Positions 1-7,523 of a stretch of DNA of 11,229 nt are shown here, one piece after another. This DNA comes from Opitutaceae bacterium (GTDB lineage: Bacteria > Verrucomicrobiota > Verrucomicrobiae > Opitutales > Opitutaceae). Position 1 is the first letter of the stretch, and every line of letters starts with the position of its first letter. The DNA lies in the NCBI GenBank assembly GCA_031266495.1, contig JAISAX010000350.1, positions 1 to 11,229 on the forward strand, read 5' to 3'. Position numbers and translations under genes: made by a program. Under the pieces are notes generated by a model that had not been told where the DNA came from, did not search any database, and worked only from the letters and a program-made list of their open reading frames with translations.

Positions 1-326
1 GGGGGGGGGAGGGGGGAGAGAGGCGAGAGGGGGGGAAGGGCGGGAGAGGCGGGAGAGGCGGGAGGGATTGAATCCGGTTCGCTATGCCCGAGAACCAGAA
101 CAGGTCCGACCGCGCCGACCGGAACCCACGGAAGACGGTTTGCCGCGCAGGAGAAGGAGGCTTGGCTGATGCCAAAAAAATCCAGCCAGCCGGCGTAGAG
201 TTTCAGGACATCGTTCGCGATTTTTTCGGACTCCGGTTTCAGCGGATAAATCCGGCGACGGTCAAACTCCGCGTCGATCCGCTCGTCGGGCCAAAGAAAA
301 ACCTCTCCTGTTTCCACAGTTTGCAT
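1..326 (-). CDS. N-terminal part of a T2SS/T4P-cluster protein, possibly the GspE/PilB-like ATPase (truncated by window edge)
   Basis: An open frame runs from an ATG at 326 to the window edge (108 codons), starting 21 bases after the PilP-like gene ends. It is in frame with that gene's stop, and the ATG is the first usual start codon. The soluble N-terminus has no signal peptide or membrane helix. Around residues 70-85 it has a segment with the motif LPWVPVGAVGPVLVLGH, which recalls the N-terminal domain of secretion ATPases. That resemblance is from memory and weak. From about residue 87 the protein becomes a Pro/Ala/Ser-rich linker (PASPASPA, then mostly P, L and S) encoded by C-rich DNA that reaches the edge. 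No Walker motif is in view, so the ATPase call rests on position after PilMNOP-like genes. A secretin is less likely because no signal peptide is present. No Shine-Dalgarno sequence precedes the start. Confidence 0.5.
   Translation of the reverse strand, partial: MQTVETGEVFLWPDERIDAEFDRRRIYPLKPESEKIANDVLKLYAGWLDFFGISQASFSCAANRLPWVPVGAVGPVLVLGHSEPDSIPPASPASPALPPLSPLSPLPP
41..67 (-). repeat. In-frame 9-base tandem repeat coding a Pro-Ala-Ser linker
   Basis: On the plus strand CGGGAGAGG occurs twice (41-49, 50-58), followed by a third degenerate copy (59-67). Read on the minus strand it encodes Pro-Ala-Ser triplets. Unit loss or gain would change linker length without shifting the frame. The G7 (29-35), G6 (11-16) and G9 (1-9, possibly longer) tracts beside it would shift the frame if they slipped. 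Confidence 0.8.
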
Positions 327-347
327 GGTTCGGTCGCAGTGGAAAAT

Positions 348-848
348 TCAGTCGAAATGGAAAAAATCGTCGTAACGCAGGGTGACGTTTTCCGGAATCT
401 CGCCGCCATCACCGGACAGTTGTGTGACCTCGAACGACACGGCTTCCGTCGTGATACCGACAATACGGGTTTTGTGACCGCTGACCATCGGCCCCCAAAC
501 CCCCTTGCTGTCGGCGATCAGCAAATCCTCGTTCACGGAAAAGCAATGTCCCCGGATGATGATTTGCGGTTCGCCGGACGGCGGAACGATCACGCCGCCA
601 ATGTGCTCGCCGCCGATGGTATTTTTGAGGATTTTGAGCAATGCGCCGGATGGTTCGGCCAGAACGGTCCTGGCGGGTGCGCCAATCAGCTTCCGGAAAG
701 GATTCCGGTCCGCCGAAAGATTCGTGCGGGTCAGCGAGCGACGGGTTTTCGGGGTGATCCCCAAAAAATCCACCGGAGCGGTCTGCGCATGGATGTATCC
801 ACAAAAGCACGCGGATACAAGAGAGACGGTGATCAGTTTGTGCATCAT
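348..848 (-). CDS. PilP/GspC-like periplasmic component
   Basis: The 166-residue exported protein starts with two adjacent Met codons (848 or 845); the first overlaps the stop of the PilO-like gene in an ATGA arrangement. The N-terminus is a short signal sequence. It could be cleaved by signal peptidase I after YIHA (residue 21), or lipidated at Cys14 (context LVSAC), which would suit PilP, a known inner-membrane lipoprotein. RNPF at residues 48-51 matches the short RDPF-type motif typical of PilP. Residues about 71-135 form a small beta-rich domain (GGVIVPP, PQIIIRG, RIVGITTEAVSFEV) like the homology region of PilP/GspC. In those families the protein links the PilN/PilO inner-membrane complex to the secretin. 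Its place as fourth gene after PilM-, PilN- and PilO-like proteins supports the call. No secretin gene follows directly. Confidence 0.65.
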   Translation of the reverse strand: MMHKLITVSLVSACFCGYIHAQTAPVDFLGITPKTRRSLTRTNLSADRNPFRKLIGAPARTVLAEPSGALLKILKNTIGGEHIGGVIVPPSGEPQIIIRGHCFSVNEDLLIADSKGVWGPMVSGHKTRIVGITTEAVSFEVTQLSGDGGEIPENVTLRYDDFFHFD

Positions 849-1402
849 TGTTTTTTCGTCTCCGGATCGTTGAGCCAGAAGCCGAGGGTGAGTGTCAGTT
901 CGACTTCGTTTGCTGCCGAACCACTGCCTGCCAGCGTGAGCGATTCAATCCGGGCGGCGGGAAAACGGTCCTCGACGCTTCCGAGCCAGGACATGGTTGT
1001 CCGGTAATCGCCGATCACGGAAAATCCGACCATTTGCAGCGTTTTTATGGAATCCCCCAGTGGATAATCCGTGCGCAGGGGCGTCGGCCTGCGAGTGCCC
1101 GCCAAGCCGAGACGCCGCGAAAGGTCGGTCAGTTCGAGTCCGGTCTGGCCGGGCATGGCTCCTTCGCTCATCAGGGGCGTCCACTCTCGCAAAAACGAGT
1201 CGATGGCAGGCATCCCCGCCAGGATGCTGTTCTTTCGTGCAGTCATGGTGGCGAGTGTGCCCTGGTTTTCGGCAAGCGCGGCCTCCGCCGTTTGCTGGCG
1301 GAGCCGGGCGTCGGAAAGCATGGTGGCGCCGGTTTTGCAGGCGACGCATCCGGCGACAAGCAGGATGCCCAATACGGCGAGAGCGGAAGAGTAGTCGCGC
1401 AT
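845..1402 (-). CDS. PilO/GspM-like inner-membrane platform protein
   Basis: The protein has 185 residues when started at the ATG at 1402, one base after the PilN-like stop. Longer in-frame starts would run back into that gene and were rejected. It has the PilO/GspM plan: one N-terminal membrane helix (about 6-26), an Ala/Gln/Glu-rich coiled coil (about 29-60), and a C-terminal ferredoxin-like domain (about 110-178) with the sequence GFSVIGDYRTTMSWL followed by alternating beta segments (RIESLTLAG, EVELTLTLGFWL). In PilO-family proteins this domain dimerises with PilN and supports the periplasmic bridge. The helix contains VAGC (Cys19), which also fits a lipobox. The residues continue hydrophobic past it and I favour a plain membrane anchor. 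The stop overlaps the next start by ATGA, so translation is probably coupled. Confidence 0.7.
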   Translation of the reverse strand: MRDYSSALAVLGILLVAGCVACKTGATMLSDARLRQQTAEAALAENQGTLATMTARKNSILAGMPAIDSFLREWTPLMSEGAMPGQTGLELTDLSRRLGLAGTRRPTPLRTDYPLGDSIKTLQMVGFSVIGDYRTTMSWLGSVEDRFPAARIESLTLAGSGSAANEVELTLTLGFWLNDPETKKQ

Positions 1403-1403
1403 T

Positions 1404-2027
1404 TCAGTAGGTGATGAGGTTGGCGGGCGGAAAGATGAATTTTCCCCGGAAGCGAACGCCGCCGTTGACCGGTATCGGATCAGGCGATACAAGCAAAAAC
1501 CCGGCGGCTTGCAGGCGGGTGGTCATGGCCTCGATGGAGTGGCTGATTTCCTTCGCATCCCCGAGCATGACGATTTCCAGACCGTCGATCTGCGATTGCC
1601 CCTCGGAGAGCTTGAGTGACAGCGACTGGACCGAAACCGCCTTGCTACCGATTTCGTCGAGCACCGAAATAATGAACGGTTGCGTGTTGAGGAGCGTTGC
1701 CAGCCAGCGACCGGTTCCGGTCGCTTTCGTCCGGGCGGCATTCGCCCCGGCGATTGTTTTTGTCGCATCCTTGATCTCCTCATGCAGCCGGGCGTTTTTT
1801 TGTTCCATGCCATTCGTATTTTTGTTAGCGATACGAATCCGGACGAGATTGACGGCGGACAGGGCGAGCGTCCCGAGGATAACCACCGAGGCAATCAGGA
1901 CCGGCAGACGGAGTTTTGGATTGAGTGGCGCGCGAGGTTCCGGACCAGACGGGTTAAAATCGACCGCCAGTCTCGCGGCATGGGTATCCGTATCCGTATC
2001 CGTTTTTTTAGTCGCTTTTGGTTTCAT
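1404..2027 (-). CDS. PilN-like inner-membrane platform protein
   Basis: The 207-residue protein has a cytoplasmic tail (1-38), a single membrane helix (about 40-62), a coiled coil (about 66-103) and a C-terminal alpha/beta domain (about 110-200), the standard PilN plan. Just before the helix VDFNPSG (22-28) sits where PilN carries its INLLP-type motif, which in type IV pili binds PilM. This is a match of position and character, not of exact sequence. The tail holds a Thr-Asp microsatellite (TDTDTDT, residues 9-15). The gene starts five bases after the PilM-like stop and is followed one base later by the PilO-like gene. No Shine-Dalgarno sequence is visible, so coupled translation is likely. 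Sequence identity to any named PilN could not be tested. Confidence 0.65.
   Translation of the reverse strand: MKPKATKKTDTDTDTHAARLAVDFNPSGPEPRAPLNPKLRLPVLIASVVILGTLALSAVNLVRIRIANKNTNGMEQKNARLHEEIKDATKTIAGANAARTKATGTGRWLATLLNTQPFIISVLDEIGSKAVSVQSLSLKLSEGQSQIDGLEIVMLGDAKEISHSIEAMTTRLQAAGFLLVSPDPIPVNGGVRFRGKFIFPPANLITY
1983..2003 (-). repeat. Hexamer microsatellite coding Thr-Asp repeats in the PilN-like tail
   Basis: The plus strand reads TATCCG three times, followed by a run of T. On the minus strand this is GGATAC repeated in frame and encodes TDTDTDT at residues 9-15, in the cytoplasmic tail before the membrane helix. Changes of whole units keep the frame. Confidence 0.8.
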
Positions 2028-2032
2028 CAGGA

Positions 2033-2959
2033 TCAGTCGGTTGCGAGGGCGAGGAATTCAGGGACAAGGGCGACATTGCCCATCGTCTCAGGGAAGAGGT
2101 TTTGTATTTTCACCTTTTTGTCGGGATTCAGTTCCTGAACTTTTACGTCCGGAAACTCCGGTCCGAGCGTGGTTGCCAGCGCGAGCGGTTTTGTCGCGTC
2201 GGGACGCCGGGCAAGCATTTGGGGCAGCAGTCTGGAAAAATTGCCCGAAGGACTGGATTTGAAGGCAATTTCCTGCCAGTCCCCATCCTGCTCCATTACC
2301 AGAAAGATGCCGCAATCATCCACAACCAGGAGGTCGTTGCCGGGAAACACCTCGTCGAATCGTCCGGATACGATGTAGTTGAACAACGAATAACACCCCG
2401 GCTGAACGCGGCAAACGGCCAGCGAGGTTTGTGTCAGCGGCTCGATGGCCCGGGCGAGCGCCGTCCTTGTGTAGTTGAACAGGACGGACTGGTTGCGGCG
2501 CGGATGCGAGACCAGCGCATAGGCCACGCCGGCATCGGGGGAACGCTGCATCAGCTCGCGGGGATTTTCTCTCAGCAAAAAATTCCGTTCCTCATCGGGA
2601 CCGCGAAAGGCGGTATCCTGTTTTTCAGCGAGCCAGCCGTAAGAGACCAGGGCCGCCGCTTCCGTGGCTCGCGCATCCCGCGCATACCGGGCGACAAACT
2701 CCGCCGATTGCGGATCGTTTTTCGCAAACCTGGGCGCCGAAAGGGACACGCCCTCTTTGCCATAGGTAATCGTGACGGCCTTGATGCGTTCCGGCGAAAA
2801 AGAGAACGCCGCCACCGGACGGTTTTTCTTAAATTCAAATCCAAATCCGGAACCAAATCCGGAACCAGAACCGAATCGCTCCCGCATCGGCTTTCCTGGA
2901 TCAATGGTATCGGGCCGGAATGCCCGGCCATTCAGCAGTTCCACGATTTTTCTTAGCAT
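2033..2959 (-). CDS. Divergent PilM/GspL-like cytoplasmic platform protein
   Basis: The 308-residue protein has no signal peptide or membrane helix and sits directly before PilN- and PilO-like genes, the PilM position. An actin-like layout can be traced: a first beta-hairpin unit (VAAFSFSPERIKAVTITYG, about 49-67) where PilM has its first phosphate loop, a middle region (ALVSHPRRNQSVLFN to LFNYIV), and a second hairpin LLVVDDCGIFLVMEQDG (210-226) where PilM has its second phosphate loop. The Gly/Ser-rich signatures expected at both loops are absent, so nucleotide binding looks lost. The N-terminal 45 residues include a Gly-Ser-Phe repeat (30-40) that makes a flexible linker. It starts six bases after the Ig-repeat gene stop. 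A GspL-type role is an alternative, but there is no membrane helix as in GspL. Confidence 0.55.
   Translation of the reverse strand: MLRKIVELLNGRAFRPDTIDPGKPMRERFGSGSGFGSGFGFEFKKNRPVAAFSFSPERIKAVTITYGKEGVSLSAPRFAKNDPQSAEFVARYARDARATEAAALVSYGWLAEKQDTAFRGPDEERNFLLRENPRELMQRSPDAGVAYALVSHPRRNQSVLFNYTRTALARAIEPLTQTSLAVCRVQPGCYSLFNYIVSGRFDEVFPGNDLLVVDDCGIFLVMEQDGDWQEIAFKSSPSGNFSRLLPQMLARRPDATKPLALATTLGPEFPDVKVQELNPDKKVKIQNLFPETMGNVALVPEFLALATD
2840..2872 (-). repeat. Tandem repeat coding a Gly-Ser-Phe linker in the PilM-like protein
   Basis: Two similar 12-base units (TTCCGGATTTGG on the minus strand) with degenerate flanks encode GSGSGFGSGFG at residues 30-40, just before the first predicted beta strand of the PilM-like domain. 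The repeat is in frame. Confidence 0.7.
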
Positions 2960-2965
2960 AAGATT

Positions 2966-5452
2966 TTATTCAGGTGATGGTGATGTATGCGAGTAAAGGG
3001 AGGGGGGGGGAGGGGGAGACGTCCGCACGGTGACGTCAAAGGTTCTGATTTCGCTTTTGTTGCCGCCCATCTGGCCCCAGACGCTGACCGTGTATGTCCC
3101 GGCCTTGACGGTGATCGTTCCGGTGATCGTGCCGGTTGCCTTGTCCAGTTTCAGCCCTTTGGGCAGTTTTCTGGCATGGTAAGTCAGCGTTGACGCATCG
3201 GGCGACGGATTACGAATCGACCAGTTTGCCGTCTCGCCCTGGCCGACGATTAGCGGGGAACCGGCTGGCACTATCGGCGGCAGCGGTTTTGAAATGGTAA
3301 TTGTTTGTTGGATACTATCGCTCTTGTTTCCGGCTACCTGTGCCCACAAGGTCACTTTGTACGCGCCGGACTTCGCCGTAATCGTGCCGGTGATTTCCCC
3401 CGTGTTTTTGTTCAACTTTAATCCTTTGGGTAATCCCTTTGCATAATAAGCCAGTGTCGCAGCTTCCGGATCGGGATTGCGGATTGACCAGTCTGTCACC
3501 GACGCACCGGGTTTTTGCACGAGCATCGACGCCGGCAACGCAACCGGAGGCAGCGGCCTTGAGATCGTAATGGTTTGTGTGATACTGTCGCTTTTTTGAC
3601 TCCCGGCCTGTGACCAGAAGGTCACGGAATAAATGCCGGACTTCGCCGTGATGGCGCCGGTAATCTCGCCGGTTGCCTTGTTCAGCCTCAGTCCCTTCGG
3701 CAACTTTTTGGCGAAGTAAGCCAGTGTCGCCGCTTCCGGGTCGGGGTTGCGAATTGACCAGTTTGCCACGGGCACTCCGGGTTTTTGAACAAGGACGGAC
3801 GCCGGAAGCGCCACCGGCGGCAACGGCTTTTCAACAGTGATCTTCTGGGTGACGACAGTTCCCTTCGTTTTGCCCATCTGTGTCCAGTATGTGACAGTAT
3901 AGGGAACAGGTGACGGTTTGGCAGTAATCGTGCCGGTGACTTCACCCGTTTTTTTATCCAATTTGAGACCTTTTATGAGGCCCTTCGCATAGTAAACCAG
4001 GACACCCTGACCGCCAGCTATGCCGGCCTGAAAATCCGGATCCTCCGTCACCACTGCACCGGCCTTGCGAACCAGGGACGGCGTGACAGACGGCACTCCC
4101 GCCACGATGGACACCACCGCTGCCACGCTCGTCACCTTGCCGAACGTATTGGTGGCCGTAACCGTATAACTCCCCGCACTGACCAGCGTGGCGGGTCCGA
4201 CAGTCAGCACCGACGATGTTGCTCCGGCGACCGGATTTCCGTCATGAAACCATTGATACGCCGGATTGCTTCCGTCCACGCCGATGGATAATTTCAGTGT
4301 CTGGCCGAACGGAACCGCGCCGCCAACCGGCTGGCTGGTGATCGACAATGGCGTCATGACGACAGGCGGTTCCTCCACGGTGATCACACAATTCTTCCGG
4401 GTTGTCCCCTCGCTGTTGCTCGCCGTCACCGTGAGCGTCCATGTGCCGGACTTGGCAACCTTGCCCGCGATGAGACCGTCATCCTGTTTAAATGACAAAC
4501 CGGCAGGCAGTCCGGATGTGGATACGGTTTCCGCATCCCATCCGACAACAACCTTGATGGAGACCGGATCGTTTTTCTCCACCGTCACCGACTCCGGCAA
4601 ATAAACCTGCGGCGCCGATGGCGAATACACACGCAGCGCCAGCGACTTTCCCTCCTCGACAATGTCATACATGTAATCGTCTTCTGCCCCCCAGTTCCAG
4701 TGCGTTTGCCCATCCCATTCGCTCCACTCGGGGTCCCACACCCCATCAACCTTGGCCATCCGATCCGTCCTGCGTTCCAGAAAAACGGAAGTCGTCCCCG
4801 AGTTCCGAAGCGAGAATGCCCTGAATGCGGGAAAGGGGAGTGCCGCCTGCTTGGCTACGATCCAGTACCTCCGGTCGGCTTCGATTGGATACGGTGTTTC
4901 CAACCGCAGGACCGTTTCGTTAAAATTCGACTGGAACACGTATCCATTTCCATCAGGCCTCCAGTATCCCTCTGCATTCGCAATCCCCTCTCCCGGGAAC
5001 GGCATTCCAAAAAATCTCGCAACGGTGTCCCCCGGCTTTCCGTCATCATCAATGCAGAGAACCAGTTGAATGTCATTCTCGAACAGGTCTGCGTTCTCGC
5101 TGTAGTCGTCAACGAGGAGCAGGCCGATGGCGGAAAGGCGCGTATCGGAGGACAGTTGAAAATCGACCGCCCGATCAACGAACTCCCCGATGACCTGCGA
5201 ATCACCGTAATAGAAGTAAACACTGCCACTGGAGCCAAGCCCCATGCCGTGAGTTCCGACACCTATCGACACGGCTTCATAAAATTCATTGTCTCTCGCA
5301 AATGTCCACTTTCCCAACTCTTCAAGTCTTTCGATTAGGCCAGAAGTAAAATTCGCCCATACCGTTTTTTCAGCGTTCAGAGACCTCGCTGAGAATGCCA
5401 TCAGCAATACTCCAACAGCCAATGCAATGCTCTTATCTGCAAGATGTTTCAT
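2966..5452 (-). CDS. Large secreted protein: anchor/lectin-like domain, two Ig-like domains and four PIG-like repeats
   Basis: The protein has 828 residues from the ATG at 5452. A TTG at 5488 would add 12 residues, but the signal peptide (1-27, MKHLADKSIALAV core, cleavage after SLNA) begins cleanly at the ATG. Residues about 28-278 form a Trp- and Asp-rich domain with DDDGKPGDTVA and RYWIVAK, resembling the beta-sandwich 'choice-of-anchor R' type of surface proteins. Residues 281-360 and 366-450 are Ig-like; the second has YQWFHDGNPV and AGSYTVTATN, typical of bacterial Ig domains. Four PIG-like repeats follow (454-542, 547-632, 637-722, 727-809), each with LPKGLKLNKxTGEITG or a variant. The tail SPPPPPS is coded by a C9 tract. 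No PEP-CTERM, LPXTG or T9SS tail is seen. Its place between pseudopilins and platform genes suggests a substrate or adhesin of that machine. Confidence 0.85.
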   Translation of the reverse strand: MKHLADKSIALAVGVLLMAFSARSLNAEKTVWANFTSGLIERLEELGKWTFARDNEFYEAVSIGVGTHGMGLGSSGSVYFYYGDSQVIGEFVDRAVDFQLSSDTRLSAIGLLLVDDYSENADLFENDIQLVLCIDDDGKPGDTVARFFGMPFPGEGIANAEGYWRPDGNGYVFQSNFNETVLRLETPYPIEADRRYWIVAKQAALPFPAFRAFSLRNSGTTSVFLERRTDRMAKVDGVWDPEWSEWDGQTHWNWGAEDDYMYDIVEEGKSLALRVYSPSAPQVYLPESVTVEKNDPVSIKVVVGWDAETVSTSGLPAGLSFKQDDGLIAGKVAKSGTWTLTVTASNSEGTTRKNCVITVEEPPVVMTPLSITSQPVGGAVPFGQTLKLSIGVDGSNPAYQWFHDGNPVAGATSSVLTVGPATLVSAGSYTVTATNTFGKVTSVAAVVSIVAGVPSVTPSLVRKAGAVVTEDPDFQAGIAGGQGVLVYYAKGLIKGLKLDKKTGEVTGTITAKPSPVPYTVTYWTQMGKTKGTVVTQKITVEKPLPPVALPASVLVQKPGVPVANWSIRNPDPEAATLAYFAKKLPKGLRLNKATGEITGAITAKSGIYSVTFWSQAGSQKSDSITQTITISRPLPPVALPASMLVQKPGASVTDWSIRNPDPEAATLAYYAKGLPKGLKLNKNTGEITGTITAKSGAYKVTLWAQVAGNKSDSIQQTITISKPLPPIVPAGSPLIVGQGETANWSIRNPSPDASTLTYHARKLPKGLKLDKATGTITGTITVKAGTYTVSVWGQMGGNKSEIRTFDVTVRTSPPPPPSLYSHTSPSPE
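3002..3010. repeat. G9/C9 homopolymer tract near the 3' end of the Ig-repeat gene
   Basis: Nine G on the plus strand, with G3 on one side and G5 on the other, each separated by a single A. It encodes part of the five-proline run just before the last 13 residues of the 828-residue secreted protein. The reading frame stays open across it in this copy. Confidence 0.9.
3026..4093 (-). repeat. Four tandem PIG-like domain repeats, the last three at 270-base spacing
   Basis: The units start at 4093, 3814, 3544 and 3274 on the minus strand, so the last three are exactly 270 bases (90 residues) apart. Units two and three, each read as 90 residues, share about 70 identical positions by hand alignment, with common blocks such as NPDPEAATLAY, TGEITG and ITAKSG. 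The first unit is more divergent. This points to duplication within the gene. Confidence 0.85.
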
Positions 5453-5491
5453 GTCTCGATGAACGACGTTTCCCTTAAACTCTGTCAATCG

Positions 5492-7516
5492 CTACTTATT
5501 GGCCTGTTGAACATCGTATTCCTTCGAGGCAGTTTCAGACTTTTGGAACCAGAGTTCCTTGCCCGGAGCAGGCCATGCTTCCGAATAAACCGTGGATTTT
5601 TTCACCCCAGGCTCCAACTTCAATGACAGAGGTACCGCCTCGGTCCATATGATTGTCATCCCTCCGTCCATGCTCACGCCCGCCGCTCCTTTCAGGGTAT
5701 AATTACCCGCGCTCACAGCTTTTGAAGAGGGATCACCCGAAACAGTGTAAGACGAAACGGAAAGTGCGCTCCGGTAATCTTCCCAGACCAATTTGCCACT
5801 GGAATCATATAACTGGAGTCGCACGGCATAAAGATTGCCACCCTTGGCGGAGAAAATGCCTCCAACAGTGAAAGAAGCGCCTGTATAATAGATGCCTTTG
5901 GCGGAGGAAACTTCTGCCTTCGCTTCAGGGTAAACGGTAATGGTACGAGGCTGAACCGCACCGAATTCCTCCACGCCGGATTCAGCCGTTTGGAAATAAT
6001 ACGTGTAGGTGCCAGCCGTACTCGGGAGGGTGATTGAGAAGTTTACTGTTTTGGAGGCCCCCGCCGCAGTCGTGGCCAGCGAGGGTTGCTGAATCACCGC
6101 CGCCGTATTGCTGCCAAGGCGCAGCCGGGCGTTATGAGAAGAAGCCCATGGTTTGGTCCCGGAGTTTTTCAGCGTCGCGGTGAAGCCGATCGTTTTGCCG
6201 ACCTGCCCGGTTGGCGGCAGGTTGATGGCAGTCCATGTGACACCATTCCGGGCGGGATCACGATAATTCAGGACGGCTTCAAGGGCGACGGCCATGCCAC
6301 CTTCCGCCGTATTCGGTCTGAAACGCCAGTCTTCCAGAGTTTCAACGATGGTATAGGTTCCGGCATCGAGCGTGACCTTGACGATCTCGTTATGCATGAT
6401 GCTGATTTGCGGGACAAATATACTGCAAGGTATGGTGGTTTTCAGAGGAATGTACACCTGGTTGCTGCCAAGACCATAGTCATCTTTATTATGATGCCCT
6501 CTCTCGTAATAGCTGGTCTGCCATCCTGCCCCGGCAGTTGCCCAGAATAATTTCTCACTTCCTTTTCTTATTTGAAATTTGGCATATATGCTATTGAGGA
6601 TAAAATCACCCTTGCTGTTTTTCGTATCGTTGCGACCGGATGCGTCGCCTTGAATAACCAGTACATTGAGCAGGATATTCATGTCACCGCCCGGATGGGT
6701 GAAGGTTCTGCTGTTGGACAAGGTATAGGACCAGTCCGGATCGGAGCCTCTTTTCCACTTGCTTGCCAGCGGATGAGGGGTCGGGAATTTTACTGCCGGG
6801 TTTCCGAATTTTTGTGTATGAGCCTGATAAAGCCAGGTATGGATGACATCGGCTCCGTCTTCCCGGGAGGCGACGCGCCACCGTTCGTGGAAGCTTTTGA
6901 TGGCGGAAGTAAAATCGCCGTAGGTTGAGGCGAAGAATTTTGGATCGGAAAGGGCATTCTGGTTGTTCAACAGGATGACGCCATCGTGGATGGGAGCCAT
7001 GGCCGGCACGTTTGTTTTATTCATATAAGTCGGTGAGAAATAATCGCCCGCATGATACGCGGCGCCGGCGCCACTTCCATATATTATCGGTCCCGGACTC
7101 ATCACGGTATTATAGGGAGGAACCTCGCCATAATTGAGAATGGTTACGCCAGGAGTTTTTAACGAAATATTTTTCACGGTCAGGGTCATGGTTTTGTTTC
7201 CTGCCTTGTAGTCCGGCGTGGCGGGATAATCGACGCGTATTTTGGCCGAGCCTGATCCGTGGATCGTGATTTGGGTTCCGGCCAGAGTCAGCATGGTAAG
7301 CCCTTTGGTTTTGGGTGACATACTCGTGATGGAATACACCGGAGTTCCGTCGCCATTGCTGGTTGCATTGAGGAGAAACGGGGCATCGCCAAAGGTTTTT
7401 GTGAGGTTGGCAAATGTGATGCTGCGATTGGCCTGGGCGAAGGCCGGGGCCAAAGTGCCCAAAAAGATCAGGCAGGCAGTGGCAATTTTGTTATATGCAG
7501 GGAATGCAGGGTTCAT
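5492..7516 (-). CDS. Large secreted protein with MBG-like and NBR1-FW-like modules and an unrecognised middle domain
   Basis: The 674-residue protein has a clear signal peptide (1-27, cleavage after APAFA). Residues 31-115 (ITFANLTKTFGDAPF to YKAGNKTMTLTV) match the MBG-type beta domain common in multidomain surface proteins. Residues about 120-425 form a large region I do not recognise; it is rich in aromatic residues and His (HERWRV, HTWLYQAHTQKF, YYERGHHNKDDYG). Residues about 430-528 look like an NBR1 FW-type Ig-like domain: GQVGKTIGFTATLKNSGTKPW, then a run ending STAGTYTYYFQ and EEFGA. Residues 535-674 are another beta-rich module (LYDSSGKLVWEDYRS). The start follows the third prepilin-like gene by seven bases and the stop is close to the next secreted-protein gene. 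It may be a substrate, tip adhesin or enzyme. No catalytic family is recognised. Confidence 0.8.
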   Translation of the reverse strand: MNPAFPAYNKIATACLIFLGTLAPAFAQANRSITFANLTKTFGDAPFLLNATSNGDGTPVYSITSMSPKTKGLTMLTLAGTQITIHGSGSAKIRVDYPATPDYKAGNKTMTLTVKNISLKTPGVTILNYGEVPPYNTVMSPGPIIYGSGAGAAYHAGDYFSPTYMNKTNVPAMAPIHDGVILLNNQNALSDPKFFASTYGDFTSAIKSFHERWRVASREDGADVIHTWLYQAHTQKFGNPAVKFPTPHPLASKWKRGSDPDWSYTLSNSRTFTHPGGDMNILLNVLVIQGDASGRNDTKNSKGDFILNSIYAKFQIRKGSEKLFWATAGAGWQTSYYERGHHNKDDYGLGSNQVYIPLKTTIPCSIFVPQISIMHNEIVKVTLDAGTYTIVETLEDWRFRPNTAEGGMAVALEAVLNYRDPARNGVTWTAINLPPTGQVGKTIGFTATLKNSGTKPWASSHNARLRLGSNTAAVIQQPSLATTAAGASKTVNFSITLPSTAGTYTYYFQTAESGVEEFGAVQPRTITVYPEAKAEVSSAKGIYYTGASFTVGGIFSAKGGNLYAVRLQLYDSSGKLVWEDYRSALSVSSYTVSGDPSSKAVSAGNYTLKGAAGVSMDGGMTIIWTEAVPLSLKLEPGVKKSTVYSEAWPAPGKELWFQKSETASKEYDVQQANK

Positions 7517-7523
7517 GTGTGGA

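Noticed and set aside
84..1007. 307-residue plus-strand open frame
   Set aside because: Antisense to the left-edge gene, the PilP-like gene and the end of the PilO-like gene; no domain or signal peptide, typical GC-rich shadow.
1403..1492. Longer start at 1492 for the PilO-like protein
   Set aside because: Overlaps the PilN-like gene by 89 bases and adds 30 residues unlike a PilO tail; ATG at 1402 follows the stop by one base.
1411..2262. 283-residue plus-strand open frame
   Set aside because: Antisense to the PilN-like gene and its neighbours, which have coherent helix and coiled-coil structure; this frame has none.
2018..2956. 312-residue plus-strand open frame
   Set aside because: Almost exactly antisense to the PilM-like gene; no recognisable domain and rich in Arg and Gly, as shadows often are.
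5453..5488. TTG start at 5488 for the Ig-repeat protein
   Set aside because: Adds 12 polar residues before an otherwise normal signal peptide that begins with the ATG at 5452.
5492..7516. PEP-CTERM, LPXTG or T9SS sorting tail on the two secreted proteins
   Set aside because: Neither C-terminus has the motif, hydrophobic helix and basic end of a sorting signal, nor a typical T9SS domain.
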